Positions 1 through 7,364 of a stretch of DNA of 36,334 nucleotides are shown piece by piece. Within the stretch, counting starts at the first letter, position 1. Each line of letters starts with the position of its first letter. The stretch lies in contig NZ_JADYUH010000021.1 of the NCBI RefSeq assembly GCF_021531665.1, positions 1 to 36,334 of the forward strand. The letters run 5' to 3'. The notes under the pieces were generated by a model. The model was not told the DNA's origin and made no database searches. It saw nothing but the letters and a program-made list of their open reading frames with translations. The DNA comes from Prevotellamassilia timonensis. Lineage in GTDB: Bacteria; Bacteroidota; Bacteroidia; Bacteroidales; Bacteroidaceae. The position numbers were made by a program, and so were the translations under genes.

Positions 1-2
1 GT

Positions 3-393
3 CCGGGGGCGTTGCCCCCGGTTACTCACAGTACAGCCTTCCAGGCTGGGTAGTCTTGCTATGCTGCTTCGTGGCTGGTTCAAAGCGACTTCGGTACAGC
101 GGCTCCCGCCGCCATCTTCGCGGGCGTACAGCCTTCCAGGCTGATACTGAGGGAGTTTTACGCTTTCCGGGGGCGTTACCCCCGGTTACTCACAGTACAG
201 CCTTCCAGGCTGGATAGTCTTGCTATGCTGCTTCGTGGCTGGTTCAAAGCGACTTCGGTACAGCGGCTCCCGCCGCCATCTTCGCGGGCGTACAGCCTTC
301 CAGGCTGATACTGAGGGGGGGTTACGCTTTCCGGGGGCGTTACCCCCGGTTACTCACAGTACAGCCTTCCAGGCTGGATAGTCTTGCTATGCC
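3..393. repeat. 164-bp tandem repeat array (hairpin-rich)
   Basis: Units start at 3, 167 and 331, an exact 164-bp period, giving about 2.4 copies. Each unit has a GC-rich hairpin (CCGGGGGC, short loop, GCCCCCGG), then a short AGCCTTCCAGGCT palindrome, a spacer, and a second copy of that palindrome next to a cgggcgtaca motif. Read on the minus strand it is the same family as the array at 460-990. No gene is supported here. Its function is unknown; structured RNA or a recombination-prone element are both possible. Confidence 0.85.
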
Positions 394-459
394 TTATCCT
401 CCTCCTAAGACATGAAGTGCAGCGGAGCCACACTTGCTGGCGTTGTCACCTGTGCAGCA

Positions 460-990
460 CAAGTATCTTAGCCTGGAAGGCTATACTGTGAGTAACCCCG
501 GGCAACGCCCGGGGATAGCAGGATGCAAGGAAAGATTAGCCTGGAGGGCTATACGCCCGCGAAGATGTAAAAGTCGTGTTTGCTGTGGCAGCCACCCTGT
601 ATCGTCAAAAGTATCTTAGCCTGGAAGGCTATACTGTGAGTAACCCCGGGCAAAGCCCGGGGATAGCAGGTGGCGAGATTGAAATAGCCTGGAGGGCTAT
701 ACGCCCGCGAAGATGTAAAAGTCGCGTTTGCTGTGGCAGACACCCTGTATCGCCAAAGGTATCTTAGCCAAGAAGGCTATACCGTGAGTAAGTCGGCGTG
801 CCATAATAGCCAATCTGCTGCGTTGCTATCGGATTCGGGCTTGGTCATGTACTTCAGTACACTCCCTGCGCCCTCATCCTCTGCGCCTTACATCTTGACC
901 ATTCTAACACGCCTTAATCCCCGGGCAACGCCCGGGGATAGCAGGTGGCGAGAGTGAAATAGCCTGGAGGGCTATACGCCCGCGAAGATG
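460..990. repeat. 148-bp tandem repeat array, inverted relative to 3-393
   Basis: The motif gcctggaaggctata occurs at 471 and 619, with a variant at 768, so the period is 148-149 bp. Each unit contains an AGCC...GGCT palindrome, the spacer ctgtgagtaa, a CCCCGGGC/GCCCGGGG hairpin and then agcctggagggctatacgcc. The third unit is split by a separate 119-bp element at 795-913, after which the CCCCGGG hairpin resumes. Short ORFs here read through palindromes and are not credible genes. This array and the one at 3-393 face each other in opposite orientation. Confidence 0.85.
795..913 (-). mobile_element. MITE-like 119-bp element, copy A
   Basis: This is the reverse complement of 9648-9766, also exactly 119 bp, with about 10 differences by hand count. 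The ends are GGCGTG...CACGCC, part of imperfect terminal inverted repeats of about 18-20 bp. The centre carries the palindrome TGTACTGAAGTACA. It sits inside a unit of the 148-bp array and separates gtgagtaa from its usual CCCCGGGC partner, as expected of an insertion. It has no coding capacity, so any transposase must act in trans. Confidence 0.7.
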
Positions 991-1087
991 TAAACAAGTT
1001 TATATCTTTTGTAGGTTTGAATCCATATTATACCCCCTTAAATCGGTTTATACACAAATAAATATGCAACGTCCCTCAATAATGCCC

Positions 1088-1627
1088 ATGAGAAAGCTGA
1101 CAGTAGAAGAGTTGGAGCGTACCGACCTTGCGACGTTCCGGCAAATGAAGAAGACGCCCCTTGTGATCGTGTTGGACAATGTGCGTTCCCTCCACAATGT
1201 CGGCAGCGTCCTCCGCAGTGCCGATGCCTTTGCCCTTGAGGCAGTCTATATGTGCGGCATCACCGCCACCCCTCCCTCCGCCGAGATTCACAAGACGGCA
1301 CTTGGGGCTGAGGACTCCGTCCATTGGCAACACTTCCCCGACACCCTCGACGCCGTCGCGAGCCTGCGCCGCGAGGGCTATGTCATCCTCGCCGTGGAAC
1401 AGGTGGAGAACTCCCACAAACTCGGCACCTACCGTTTCGAGCCGGGCAAGAAGTATGCCCTCATCCTCGGCAACGAGGTCAAGGGCGTGCAGCAGTGTGT
1501 CGTTGATGCCTGCGACGGCGCCCTGGAAATCCCGCAGCACGGCACGAAACACTCTCTCAACGTCAGCGTCACCGCCGGCATCGTGATGTGGGAGGCTGCC
1601 CGTGCCCTCCTGCCTTCTCTCCATTAA
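1088..1627 (+). CDS. TrmH/SpoU-family RNA 2'-O-methyltransferase
   Basis: SAM-dependent 2'-O-ribose methyltransferase of the SPOUT superfamily acting on tRNA or rRNA; the exact target nucleotide cannot be read from the sequence. All three SpoU motifs are present in the 179-residue protein: motif 1 NVRSLHNVGSVLRSADAF (residues 31-48), motif 2 LILGNEVKGV (125-134) and motif 3 with IPQHGTKHSLNVSVTAG (148-164). These form the trefoil-knot cofactor site. There is no extra N-terminal RNA-binding domain, so it is the short, catalytic-domain type. The ATG at 1088 is chosen because Bacteroidales relatives typically begin MRKL; in-frame ATGs at 1064 and 1082 would add 8 or 2 residues. The stop codon lies at the edge of the 1629-1780 repeat. 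It appears monocistronic. Confidence 0.93.
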   Translation: MRKLTVEELERTDLATFRQMKKTPLVIVLDNVRSLHNVGSVLRSADAFALEAVYMCGITATPPSAEIHKTALGAEDSVHWQHFPDTLDAVASLRREGYVILAVEQVENSHKLGTYRFEPGKKYALILGNEVKGVQQCVVDACDGALEIPQHGTKHSLNVSVTAGIVMWEAARALLPSLH

Positions 1628-1628
1628 T

Positions 1629-1780
1629 TCTCTCCATTAATGTTCATTAATTGCTTCATTAATTCTCTCATTAAATCTTGAACTGTTCGCTCCATTCGTT
1701 CAAAAAGAATTAACGACATTTTGTGAGGCAATTATTGAACATTACTGTTTCAAACACGGTTCGTTCCATTCGTGCGATTT
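1629..1780. repeat. Approximately 150-bp direct repeat, copy 1
   Basis: This segment (tgttcattaattgcttcat ... ttccattcgtgcga) recurs with few changes at 2142-2300. The two copies bracket the 23-bp array and the ATPase remnant at 2043. It starts immediately after the methyltransferase stop codon. No gene is visible on either strand. Confidence 0.75.
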
Positions 1781-1829
1781 GTGTGCTGAAAACTTCAGCA
1801 GATTCTGTGTAAGACGTTCCCCATCCCGT

Positions 1830-1960
1830 CCAAACTTCGGAGTAAATACCGTGCAATAAAAGGTGCAAATACGGTGCATACTTCGGTGTAAATCCCGTCC
1901 AAACTTCGGAGTAAATCCCGTCCAAACTTCGGAGTAAAACCCGTCCAAACTTCGGAGTGA
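1830..1960. repeat. 23-bp tandem repeats, six units
   Basis: Units start at 1830, 1853, 1876, 1899, 1922 and 1945. The consensus is ccaaacttcggagtaaat followed by cccgt. Units 2 and 3 are degenerate; the other four are nearly identical. The units are contiguous with no unique spacers, so this is not a CRISPR array. The array lies just upstream of the promoter-like box at 2009 and a truncated ORF, where it could once have been an operator or iteron-like set, but nothing proves this. Confidence 0.85.
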
Positions 1961-2008
1961 ATTTTAAGAAAACGCTGAAAATGTGGCGAATATAACAGAT
2001 TTTATTTC

Positions 2009-2016
2009 TACCTTTG
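2009..2016 (+). promoter_or_regulatory. Bacteroidetes -7 box (TACCTTTG) upstream of the ATPase remnant
   Basis: TACCTTTG matches TAnnTTTG exactly and lies 27 bases upstream of the ATG at 2043. No clear TTTG -33 box is seen at the usual distance, so the assignment rests on the -7 box and on position. Confidence 0.45.
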
Positions 2017-2042
2017 CGGCACACAAAAAACAGTAGAAATTT

Positions 2043-2135
2043 ATGGAAAAGAATCCCGCATATCTCCCCCGTTTGAGCGACAAAAGATTGCGTCTTCTGT
2101 TGGAAGCCATGGGAGCCGAACATTTTTCTCTCTGA
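2043..2135 (+). pseudogene. 5' remnant of a DUF4143-type AAA ATPase gene
   Basis: A 30-codon ORF starts MEKNPAYLPRLSDKRLRLLL, continues with EAMGA, and ends in EHFSL and a stop. From family knowledge, Bacteroidetes DUF4143 ATPases often open with a short segment of this kind followed by a GAVLIEGPKWCGKTT-type P-loop. Here the sequence matches up to about residue 25 and then runs into repeat DNA, so the P-loop and everything after it are missing. It keeps its own start codon and a promoter-like box, and is flanked by direct repeats, which suggests deletion by recombination. A real 30-residue peptide is the alternative. Confidence 0.5.
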
Positions 2136-2141
2136 ACATTT

Positions 2142-2450
2142 TTCTCTCCATGAATGTTCATCAATTGCTTCATTAATTTCCTCATTAAATCTTGAACTGT
2201 TCTCTCCATTCGTTCAAAAAGAAATTAACGGCATTTTGTGAGGCAATTTTTGAACATTAATGTTTCAAACACTGTTTGTTCCATTCGTGCGACTCGTGTT
2301 CAAATTAACGGCATTTTGTGAAGCAATTTTTGAACATTAATGTTTCAAACACGGTTCGTTCCATTCGTGCGATTCGTGTTCAAATTAACGGCATTTTGTG
2401 AGGCAATTTTTGAACATTAATGTTTCAAACACTGTTCGTTCCATTCGATT
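2142..2450. repeat. Direct repeat copy 2 with three 80-bp tandem units
   Basis: The segment repeats 1629-1780 and then extends as 80-bp tandem units starting at 2223, 2303 and 2383 (aattaacggcattttgtga ... ttccattcgtgcga). A single related unit begins at 1708. No open reading frame of interest runs through it. Tandem amplification of the right half of the ~150-bp repeat explains the structure. Confidence 0.85.
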
Positions 2451-2596
2451 CGCGTGCTGCAAAATTCTGTGGAATCCGGTGAGGAAAGCGACGGTTTTGC
2501 CATAAGTGTCCCACAAATTTGGCACAAGTTTCGCGGTTTTTTTAAATTTTTGTCATAAAACTCTCTACAAAGGATAGTTATGTAAGCAATTATATC

Positions 2597-2604
2597 TACT
2601 TTTG
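2597..2604 (+). promoter_or_regulatory. Promoter -7 box (TACTTTTG) of the 1313-residue secreted protein gene
   Basis: TACTTTTG fits TAnnTTTG. Transcription starting a few bases downstream would leave an untranslated leader of about 205 bases before the ATG at 2816, which is long for this group. The leader contains short inverted segments but no riboswitch class I recognise. Confidence 0.5.
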
Positions 2605-2815
2605 CACCGCGAACCAAGTTCCTCACATTGTGGGGGATGCGGTTTGAAAATTACAAATAATAAGATATATACCCGTTCATGAAGCATTCTTGTCACACGA
2701 TAATGCTGCTTTCTTCATCTGTCTATGCAGGTGAGGAGGGTTGTTTTTGTGCCCTTGCTTCAGGGTTCCCGTTTCAGCAACTTCTAATTTTTTAATTCAT
2801 CATTTCTATTTATTT

Positions 2816-5800
2816 ATGAAAAAACTTACTTCTTTGCTCATGCTGGCTCTCTTCCTGTTTACGGGGCTCAGCATGAAGGCACAGGCGGAGCTTGGTCTCC
2901 AAGTCTCTGCCGCTCCCACCACAACTGAAGGAGTGACCGTTTGGAGCGAAGGTACCAAGTGGTACAAACTCAAGATGGACAGCGGCTCTTGGCGCTATGT
3001 CGAGACCAGCGGCAGTTACACCAATGCTTCCGGTAAACTGATTCTCACCAACGGAACTTCCTCTAACCTCTTCACGGGTGCTTGGGCTGTGGTCGGTGAC
3101 GACACCAACGGTTATCAGTTCTACAACATGGGTGAAGGTCCCTCCAAGGTGCTCGGTGTGACGGGTAGCGACGGCGGTGCCCGTACCTCCATGGTGGATG
3201 CTGCAACTCCCGGAGACGGTGTGACCACCACTTTTAAAATCGTTAAACACACTGATGGCAAATGGTACATCAAGAAGCACGGTAATAACGACGAATATAT
3301 CAACAACCGTGACTATTACGTTGCCCTTTGGAACAGTAGCGCTGCTCTTGGCAACTCTGGTTCATCCTTCATGTTCGAAGCCATTGAAGATGTGAGCGCT
3401 TACGCCACTGCTGCTCAGAGCAAACTTGTCAGCCGTGTCGGCATGTGGAAGAAAGTGCCCGCCATTTGGGCTGAAGCTTCTGCTGCCTATAATGCTCTCA
3501 ATGCTGTGACTCTTTCTGCGACGGTGACCAATGCAGAACTTGTCACCGCTGCCGCAGCCCAAAAGACTGCGGGTTCAACCTTTGTGGAAGCAGTGAATAG
3601 TCCGCGCGTCACACTCTCCAACTGCTCTACAACTCCTGCACCACGTGTGAACTCCTTTATGTATTTTGATAGCAGTAACAATACTGTGAAGGGACGTAAT
3701 GCAACCGTACAGAACACCAATAATACCCTTGATGAGGTGTTTACTCTCAAGCCCTGTGATGACATCACTCTCAAAATTTATAACGCAACTGCTAATAAAT
3801 ATATTGGTAAACCCACAGGCACTACCAGCGGCAGCACCAGCGTTGTAAACGAGGTAGCTGAAGCAGGCGCTACTGCCTTCGACATCTACACCAGCAACGA
3901 CTTTGCTGACAATAGCGTGGTGTTCTGCATGAACGGTATCGCCAGTATGCACCTGCTCGGCGGTCTCAACGTAAGCAACTATAGTGACAATACTGACGGG
4001 GGTTCCCGCTGGTTGCTCAGAACCGACGTTTCTCGTCATGACCTTCAGGCTGCCATCAACAATGCCACCACTTTCAAGACTAACCTTGAGACGTTGGTGA
4101 ACAAGCTTGTGGCTGCAAAGAAAATCAGTGTGAAGCCCACCACGCTCAGCGTGACCTTGCCCACTGCCATCACCAAAGCGCAAAACGCATTGAATAACGC
4201 TTCCGGCACTCCGGCTACCCGCACCGCTGCCATTGCACCCCTCAACGCTGCCCTCACCAAGGCAAAGGGTGCATGGCTTGGAGAATTCGGCACCGCTCAG
4301 CAGTTCAGACTCAAGAGCCACACCATCACCACCACTGAGACACCAGCAGAAGGTGGTCCTGTAACGAAGAACTACTACCTCACCATGGCGCAAACCAAGG
4401 ATCGCGATAACGAAGGCAACGCCATCCTCGCTGCCTACAACGAGACTGATGTCAATCAGATTTTCACCCTTGTGCCGGGAACCGGTGCCAATGCAGGCAA
4501 ATACATCCTTGTGTCCAATTCCAAACAACTCAAGGACCTCGGTTTCTGGAACACTGACATGGCTGATGCAGGTACTCCTTACGGCTTTGAAGATGTGGAT
4601 GTTGCCAACAGTCTCTTCCGCGTGCGCACCACCCAAGGACTCCTTGGTCCCAACAACGGTGTGACCGGTGCCGACCTTACCGGCAAAAATAAGTTCCTTT
4701 ACACCAATCAAAAAGGTACTCGCGACAACCTCACCTGGGAACTCGAATTCATCGCTCCCGCCCTCGGTGCAGTGGACTCTACTTCGCTTAAGAACATTTA
4801 TTACTCTCAGAACTTCCTTAAAAACAACTCAATTAACTTCGTCAATCAAAATTCACCCAGCGTTGATGCCTACAATGACGTTAAAGAAAAAGCATGGCAG
4901 GTGCTTGCCGGCAGAACCGGTAGCACTGTTACTCAGATTGACGTGAACACCGCTGAGGCTGAACTCAAGGCGGCATATGAACAGATGCTCAACAACTTCA
5001 TTAGCGAAGCAGATCCTACTCAAGGCTATCGTTTGATTTATTATCACCCGGAAAAGTATACCGCCCAGGATCTCTACATGACTTTGAATCCCGCTGCGGA
5101 AGAAACACATGAAGTAAATGTCATGCAGGTGAAAACGCGTGATGCGAGTACTTTGCAAACCATTCAGTTCAGAAACGGTGTGGATGCCAATCAGTTCTAC
5201 ATCATCGAAGGCTTCTACAAATTGGAACTGACAGAGAGCACGAGCGGCGATCCCATTCACACTTGGAATCCTGCCCTCGTGGAAAGTGGAGCCGGTAAGC
5301 TTTACACCTTTGAAAGAGTCACTCTTGAAGGCGTGGATGAACTCATCGTCAGAATTGCAACCGGTCGTGGATGGCTTGGTCCTAACTCAACTTCTCCGAC
5401 GAATGGTACCTATGTATATAATGACAAAAGAGATAACAATAACTACTATTGGATCATTAAGCCTTACGTGAGCCCCGACCTCTTGGCGACTCTCCGCAAC
5501 AAGATTTACGAAGCCAAGGCATACGAACCGTATGTGGGTACCGGAGTCGGAAAATACTCCACCGCAGGAGGTATGGATGCAGGAGAACTTGCATCTTTCA
5601 ATAGTCTTTATCTTGACTTTATCAACGAGGCTGGTGTCTATGATGGTCAAGAGAAGACCAATGCCGGTGTTCAAGGCGTGATTAATGAATACAACACCAA
5701 TGTCTTCCCCATCACCATCAACCAGCCCGAAGTCGGCAAGCTCTATCGCATCAAGGGAGCTGACAGTGAAAAATATATGACCGGTGTGATGGTTCCAGAT

Positions 5801-6757
5801 AACGCAGAGACGCCTACCTATCGTATGAACATGGTTAAAAATAACGGACATCAGACTGTATTCCAGGTTTATGCGGGAAGCGATGTAAATGGCTCTACCG
5901 CTTATAAATTGCTCAGTTTTGGTTCAGGTTATTATGTGAATGGATCCTATGGTTGCAACGGAACCAGCAGCACTGCAAACTCTATTGTCTTTAGACAATC
6001 TGATAACAATGTCAAGGGTCAATACACACTTTATACCAATGACAATAAGTGGATGTATGACAATGGTAATAATGCAGACAGAGGTTATGTGGTTGACCGC
6101 AACGGTTCTTACGCTGCCGACTATTGCAACTGGATCATCGAAGAAGTGACTTGGCTCCCCGTGCCCATCAACACCACCGTGGGTTTTGGTACGCTCTATA
6201 GTCCCGTGCCTCTCAAGGGTGTTTCTTCCGGAAACTATAATCAAGACGGTCGTTTGGAATTCTACTACGGCGTTAAAGTGAACGAAGCTGGCGTGAATAA
6301 ACTCAAACTCACCAAACTCGAAGGCGACATCCCCGCTAAAACCGGTCTCATCGTGAAATATAAGGATGGTATTCAAAGCACGGGTTGCGTCTATATGGAG
6401 ATTGCAGACACTGATCCCGAGTTCACTGCTGACAACGCACTCACGGGTACGCTCGAGACAGTTGCAACGCCCACTCCCGGTACTGTCTATACGCTGCAGA
6501 AGCCTGCTGACAGTCCGCTCGGATTCTACAACTTCACCGGTGCTAATGTGAAGGGCGGTAAGGCTTATCTCCACGTAGTAGACAGCGAAGCAGCTCCCAT
6601 GGGCTTAGTCTTCGACTTCGGCGGTGAGACCACAGGTGTGGAAAGCATCGAGGTGAACACCGACAACCAAGTCATCTATGACCTCAGCGGACGCCGCGTT
6701 GCCAAAGCCGGCAAGGGTCTCTACATCATCAACGGCAAAAAAGTGCTGGTTAAATAA
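2816..6757 (+). CDS. Large secreted modular protein with a T9SS C-terminal sorting signal
   Basis: A 1313-residue exported protein of unknown activity. The start at 2816 is chosen over an upstream in-frame ATG because it begins a clean signal peptide (MKKLTSLLMLALFLFTGLSM, then KAQA). Residues about 45-200 form a beta-rich module (WYKLKM ... YINNRDYYVALWNSS ... GSSFMFE) that recurs in the sialidase at 29066-34243. Further ricin-like or lectin-like beta segments alternate with Ala/Thr-rich helical linkers of FIVAR type (for example around residues 455-510), and a late module begins LYRIKGADSEKYMTG. The C-terminus (IYDLSGRRV ... GLYIINGKKVLVK) is the type A signal for type IX secretion and surface anchoring. 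No catalytic motif was found, so an adhesin or glycan-binding role is inferred only. A small protein gene follows 27 bp downstream. Confidence 0.85.
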   Translation: MKKLTSLLMLALFLFTGLSMKAQAELGLQVSAAPTTTEGVTVWSEGTKWYKLKMDSGSWRYVETSGSYTNASGKLILTNGTSSNLFTGAWAVVGDDTNGYQFYNMGEGPSKVLGVTGSDGGARTSMVDAATPGDGVTTTFKIVKHTDGKWYIKKHGNNDEYINNRDYYVALWNSSAALGNSGSSFMFEAIEDVSAYATAAQSKLVSRVGMWKKVPAIWAEASAAYNALNAVTLSATVTNAELVTAAAAQKTAGSTFVEAVNSPRVTLSNCSTTPAPRVNSFMYFDSSNNTVKGRNATVQNTNNTLDEVFTLKPCDDITLKIYNATANKYIGKPTGTTSGSTSVVNEVAEAGATAFDIYTSNDFADNSVVFCMNGIASMHLLGGLNVSNYSDNTDGGSRWLLRTDVSRHDLQAAINNATTFKTNLETLVNKLVAAKKISVKPTTLSVTLPTAITKAQNALNNASGTPATRTAAIAPLNAALTKAKGAWLGEFGTAQQFRLKSHTITTTETPAEGGPVTKNYYLTMAQTKDRDNEGNAILAAYNETDVNQIFTLVPGTGANAGKYILVSNSKQLKDLGFWNTDMADAGTPYGFEDVDVANSLFRVRTTQGLLGPNNGVTGADLTGKNKFLYTNQKGTRDNLTWELEFIAPALGAVDSTSLKNIYYSQNFLKNNSINFVNQNSPSVDAYNDVKEKAWQVLAGRTGSTVTQIDVNTAEAELKAAYEQMLNNFISEADPTQGYRLIYYHPEKYTAQDLYMTLNPAAEETHEVNVMQVKTRDASTLQTIQFRNGVDANQFYIIEGFYKLELTESTSGDPIHTWNPALVESGAGKLYTFERVTLEGVDELIVRIATGRGWLGPNSTSPTNGTYVYNDKRDNNNYYWIIKPYVSPDLLATLRNKIYEAKAYEPYVGTGVGKYSTAGGMDAGELASFNSLYLDFINEAGVYDGQEKTNAGVQGVINEYNTNVFPITINQPEVGKLYRIKGADSEKYMTGVMVPDNAETPTYRMNMVKNNGHQTVFQVYAGSDVNGSTAYKLLSFGSGYYVNGSYGCNGTSSTANSIVFRQSDNNVKGQYTLYTNDNKWMYDNGNNADRGYVVDRNGSYAADYCNWIIEEVTWLPVPINTTVGFGTLYSPVPLKGVSSGNYNQDGRLEFYYGVKVNEAGVNKLKLTKLEGDIPAKTGLIVKYKDGIQSTGCVYMEIADTDPEFTADNALTGTLETVATPTPGTVYTLQKPADSPLGFYNFTGANVKGGKAYLHVVDSEAAPMGLVFDFGGETTGVESIEVNTDNQVIYDLSGRRVAKAGKGLYIINGKKVLVK

Positions 6758-6784
6758 TTCACTTTCTAAACACAGAGTTTTATC

Positions 6785-6970
6785 ATGAAGAAATCTTATA
6801 TAAGCCCTTCCACAGAAGTGATTGTTCTGCATGCCGAGGGTGTGGTTGCCGGTAGTTTTATTATCTCCGATATAGGCGGAGGCGACGTACAGTACTCCAA
6901 CAAGCGTGAACAGGACTCCAACCCCATCTGGGACAGCGAGAACAAGAAAGAAGGCGGTCTCTGGAATTGA
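6785..6970 (+). CDS. Small 61-residue protein, Bacteroidales MKKxYIxPxxxV type
   Basis: This short ORF lies 27 bp after the giant secreted protein gene and ahead of a strong terminator, so the two are probably co-transcribed. It begins MKKSYISPSTEVIVLHAEG, then has a Gly-rich stretch (ISDIGGGDVQ) and an acidic, Trp-containing tail. From general knowledge, Bacteroidales genomes carry many 50-80 residue proteins with this N-terminal pattern, often beside surface-protein genes, with no defined function. There is no canonical signal peptide, although a weak hydrophobic stretch (VIVLHAEGVVAGSFII) is present. Confidence 0.75.
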   Translation: MKKSYISPSTEVIVLHAEGVVAGSFIISDIGGGDVQYSNKREQDSNPIWDSENKKEGGLWN

Positions 6971-7022
6971 TTCCCCGCTCTGACATGGAACCTTCGGTCC
7001 GCGTGACCGAGCACATAGACAA

Positions 7023-7053
7023 GAGGTGCAGCGCTGGCTGCACCTCTTTTTTT
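7023..7053 (+). terminator. Intrinsic terminator after the 2816-6970 unit
   Basis: A perfect 10-bp stem (GAGGTGCAGC, loop GCTG, GCTGCACCTC) is followed at once by seven T. It closes the upstream unit before the cobalamin riboswitch begins. Confidence 0.92.
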
Positions 7054-7091
7054 GAACGCGAATGCTGCCCATTAGCGAAAAATGGCGTAAC

Positions 7092-7255
7092 TTCGCGGCG
7101 CAACGGATTAGGGAAACGGGTGAAAATCCCGTGCAGTCCCGCTGCTGTGAGTTCCATCATCACCGGCTCAATGTGGCCACTGACGCCCTTCGACACGAAA
7201 GGCTTTGGGAAGGCGAGCCGAGTGGGAACAAGCCAGAAAACCTGCCGTGAAGCTT
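7092..7255 (+). promoter_or_regulatory. Cobalamin (B12) riboswitch
   Basis: The conserved core elements appear in order: ggattagggaaacgggtgaa near 7104, the cagtcccgctgctgtga core at 7134-7150, gccactg at 7176, gggaaggcgagccgagtggg at 7207-7225, and the B12 box aagccagaaaacctgcc at 7230-7246. This is the adenosylcobalamin-type aptamer, which represses the downstream gene when B12 is abundant. It lies about 110 bases before the BtuB-like receptor start, identifying that receptor's substrate as a corrinoid. The expression platform between 7255 and 7365 was not resolved by eye. Confidence 0.95.
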
Positions 7256-7364
7256 AGGCGAAGTGACGAGTTCACTCATCCTTCGCCACGAGCGATGCTC
7301 CGCTGTCATGCCCCGAGGAGGGTTGCGACAGTCATTCCAACAAAATGTTTTCTTCTCATTCCGT

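Noticed and set aside
434-957. Several 60-74 residue ORFs in the first kilobase
   Set aside because: They read through palindromic repeats and repeat each other exactly with the array period; no independent coding evidence.
1830-1960. CRISPR array
   Set aside because: Units are contiguous 23-bp repeats without unique spacers and no cas genes are present.
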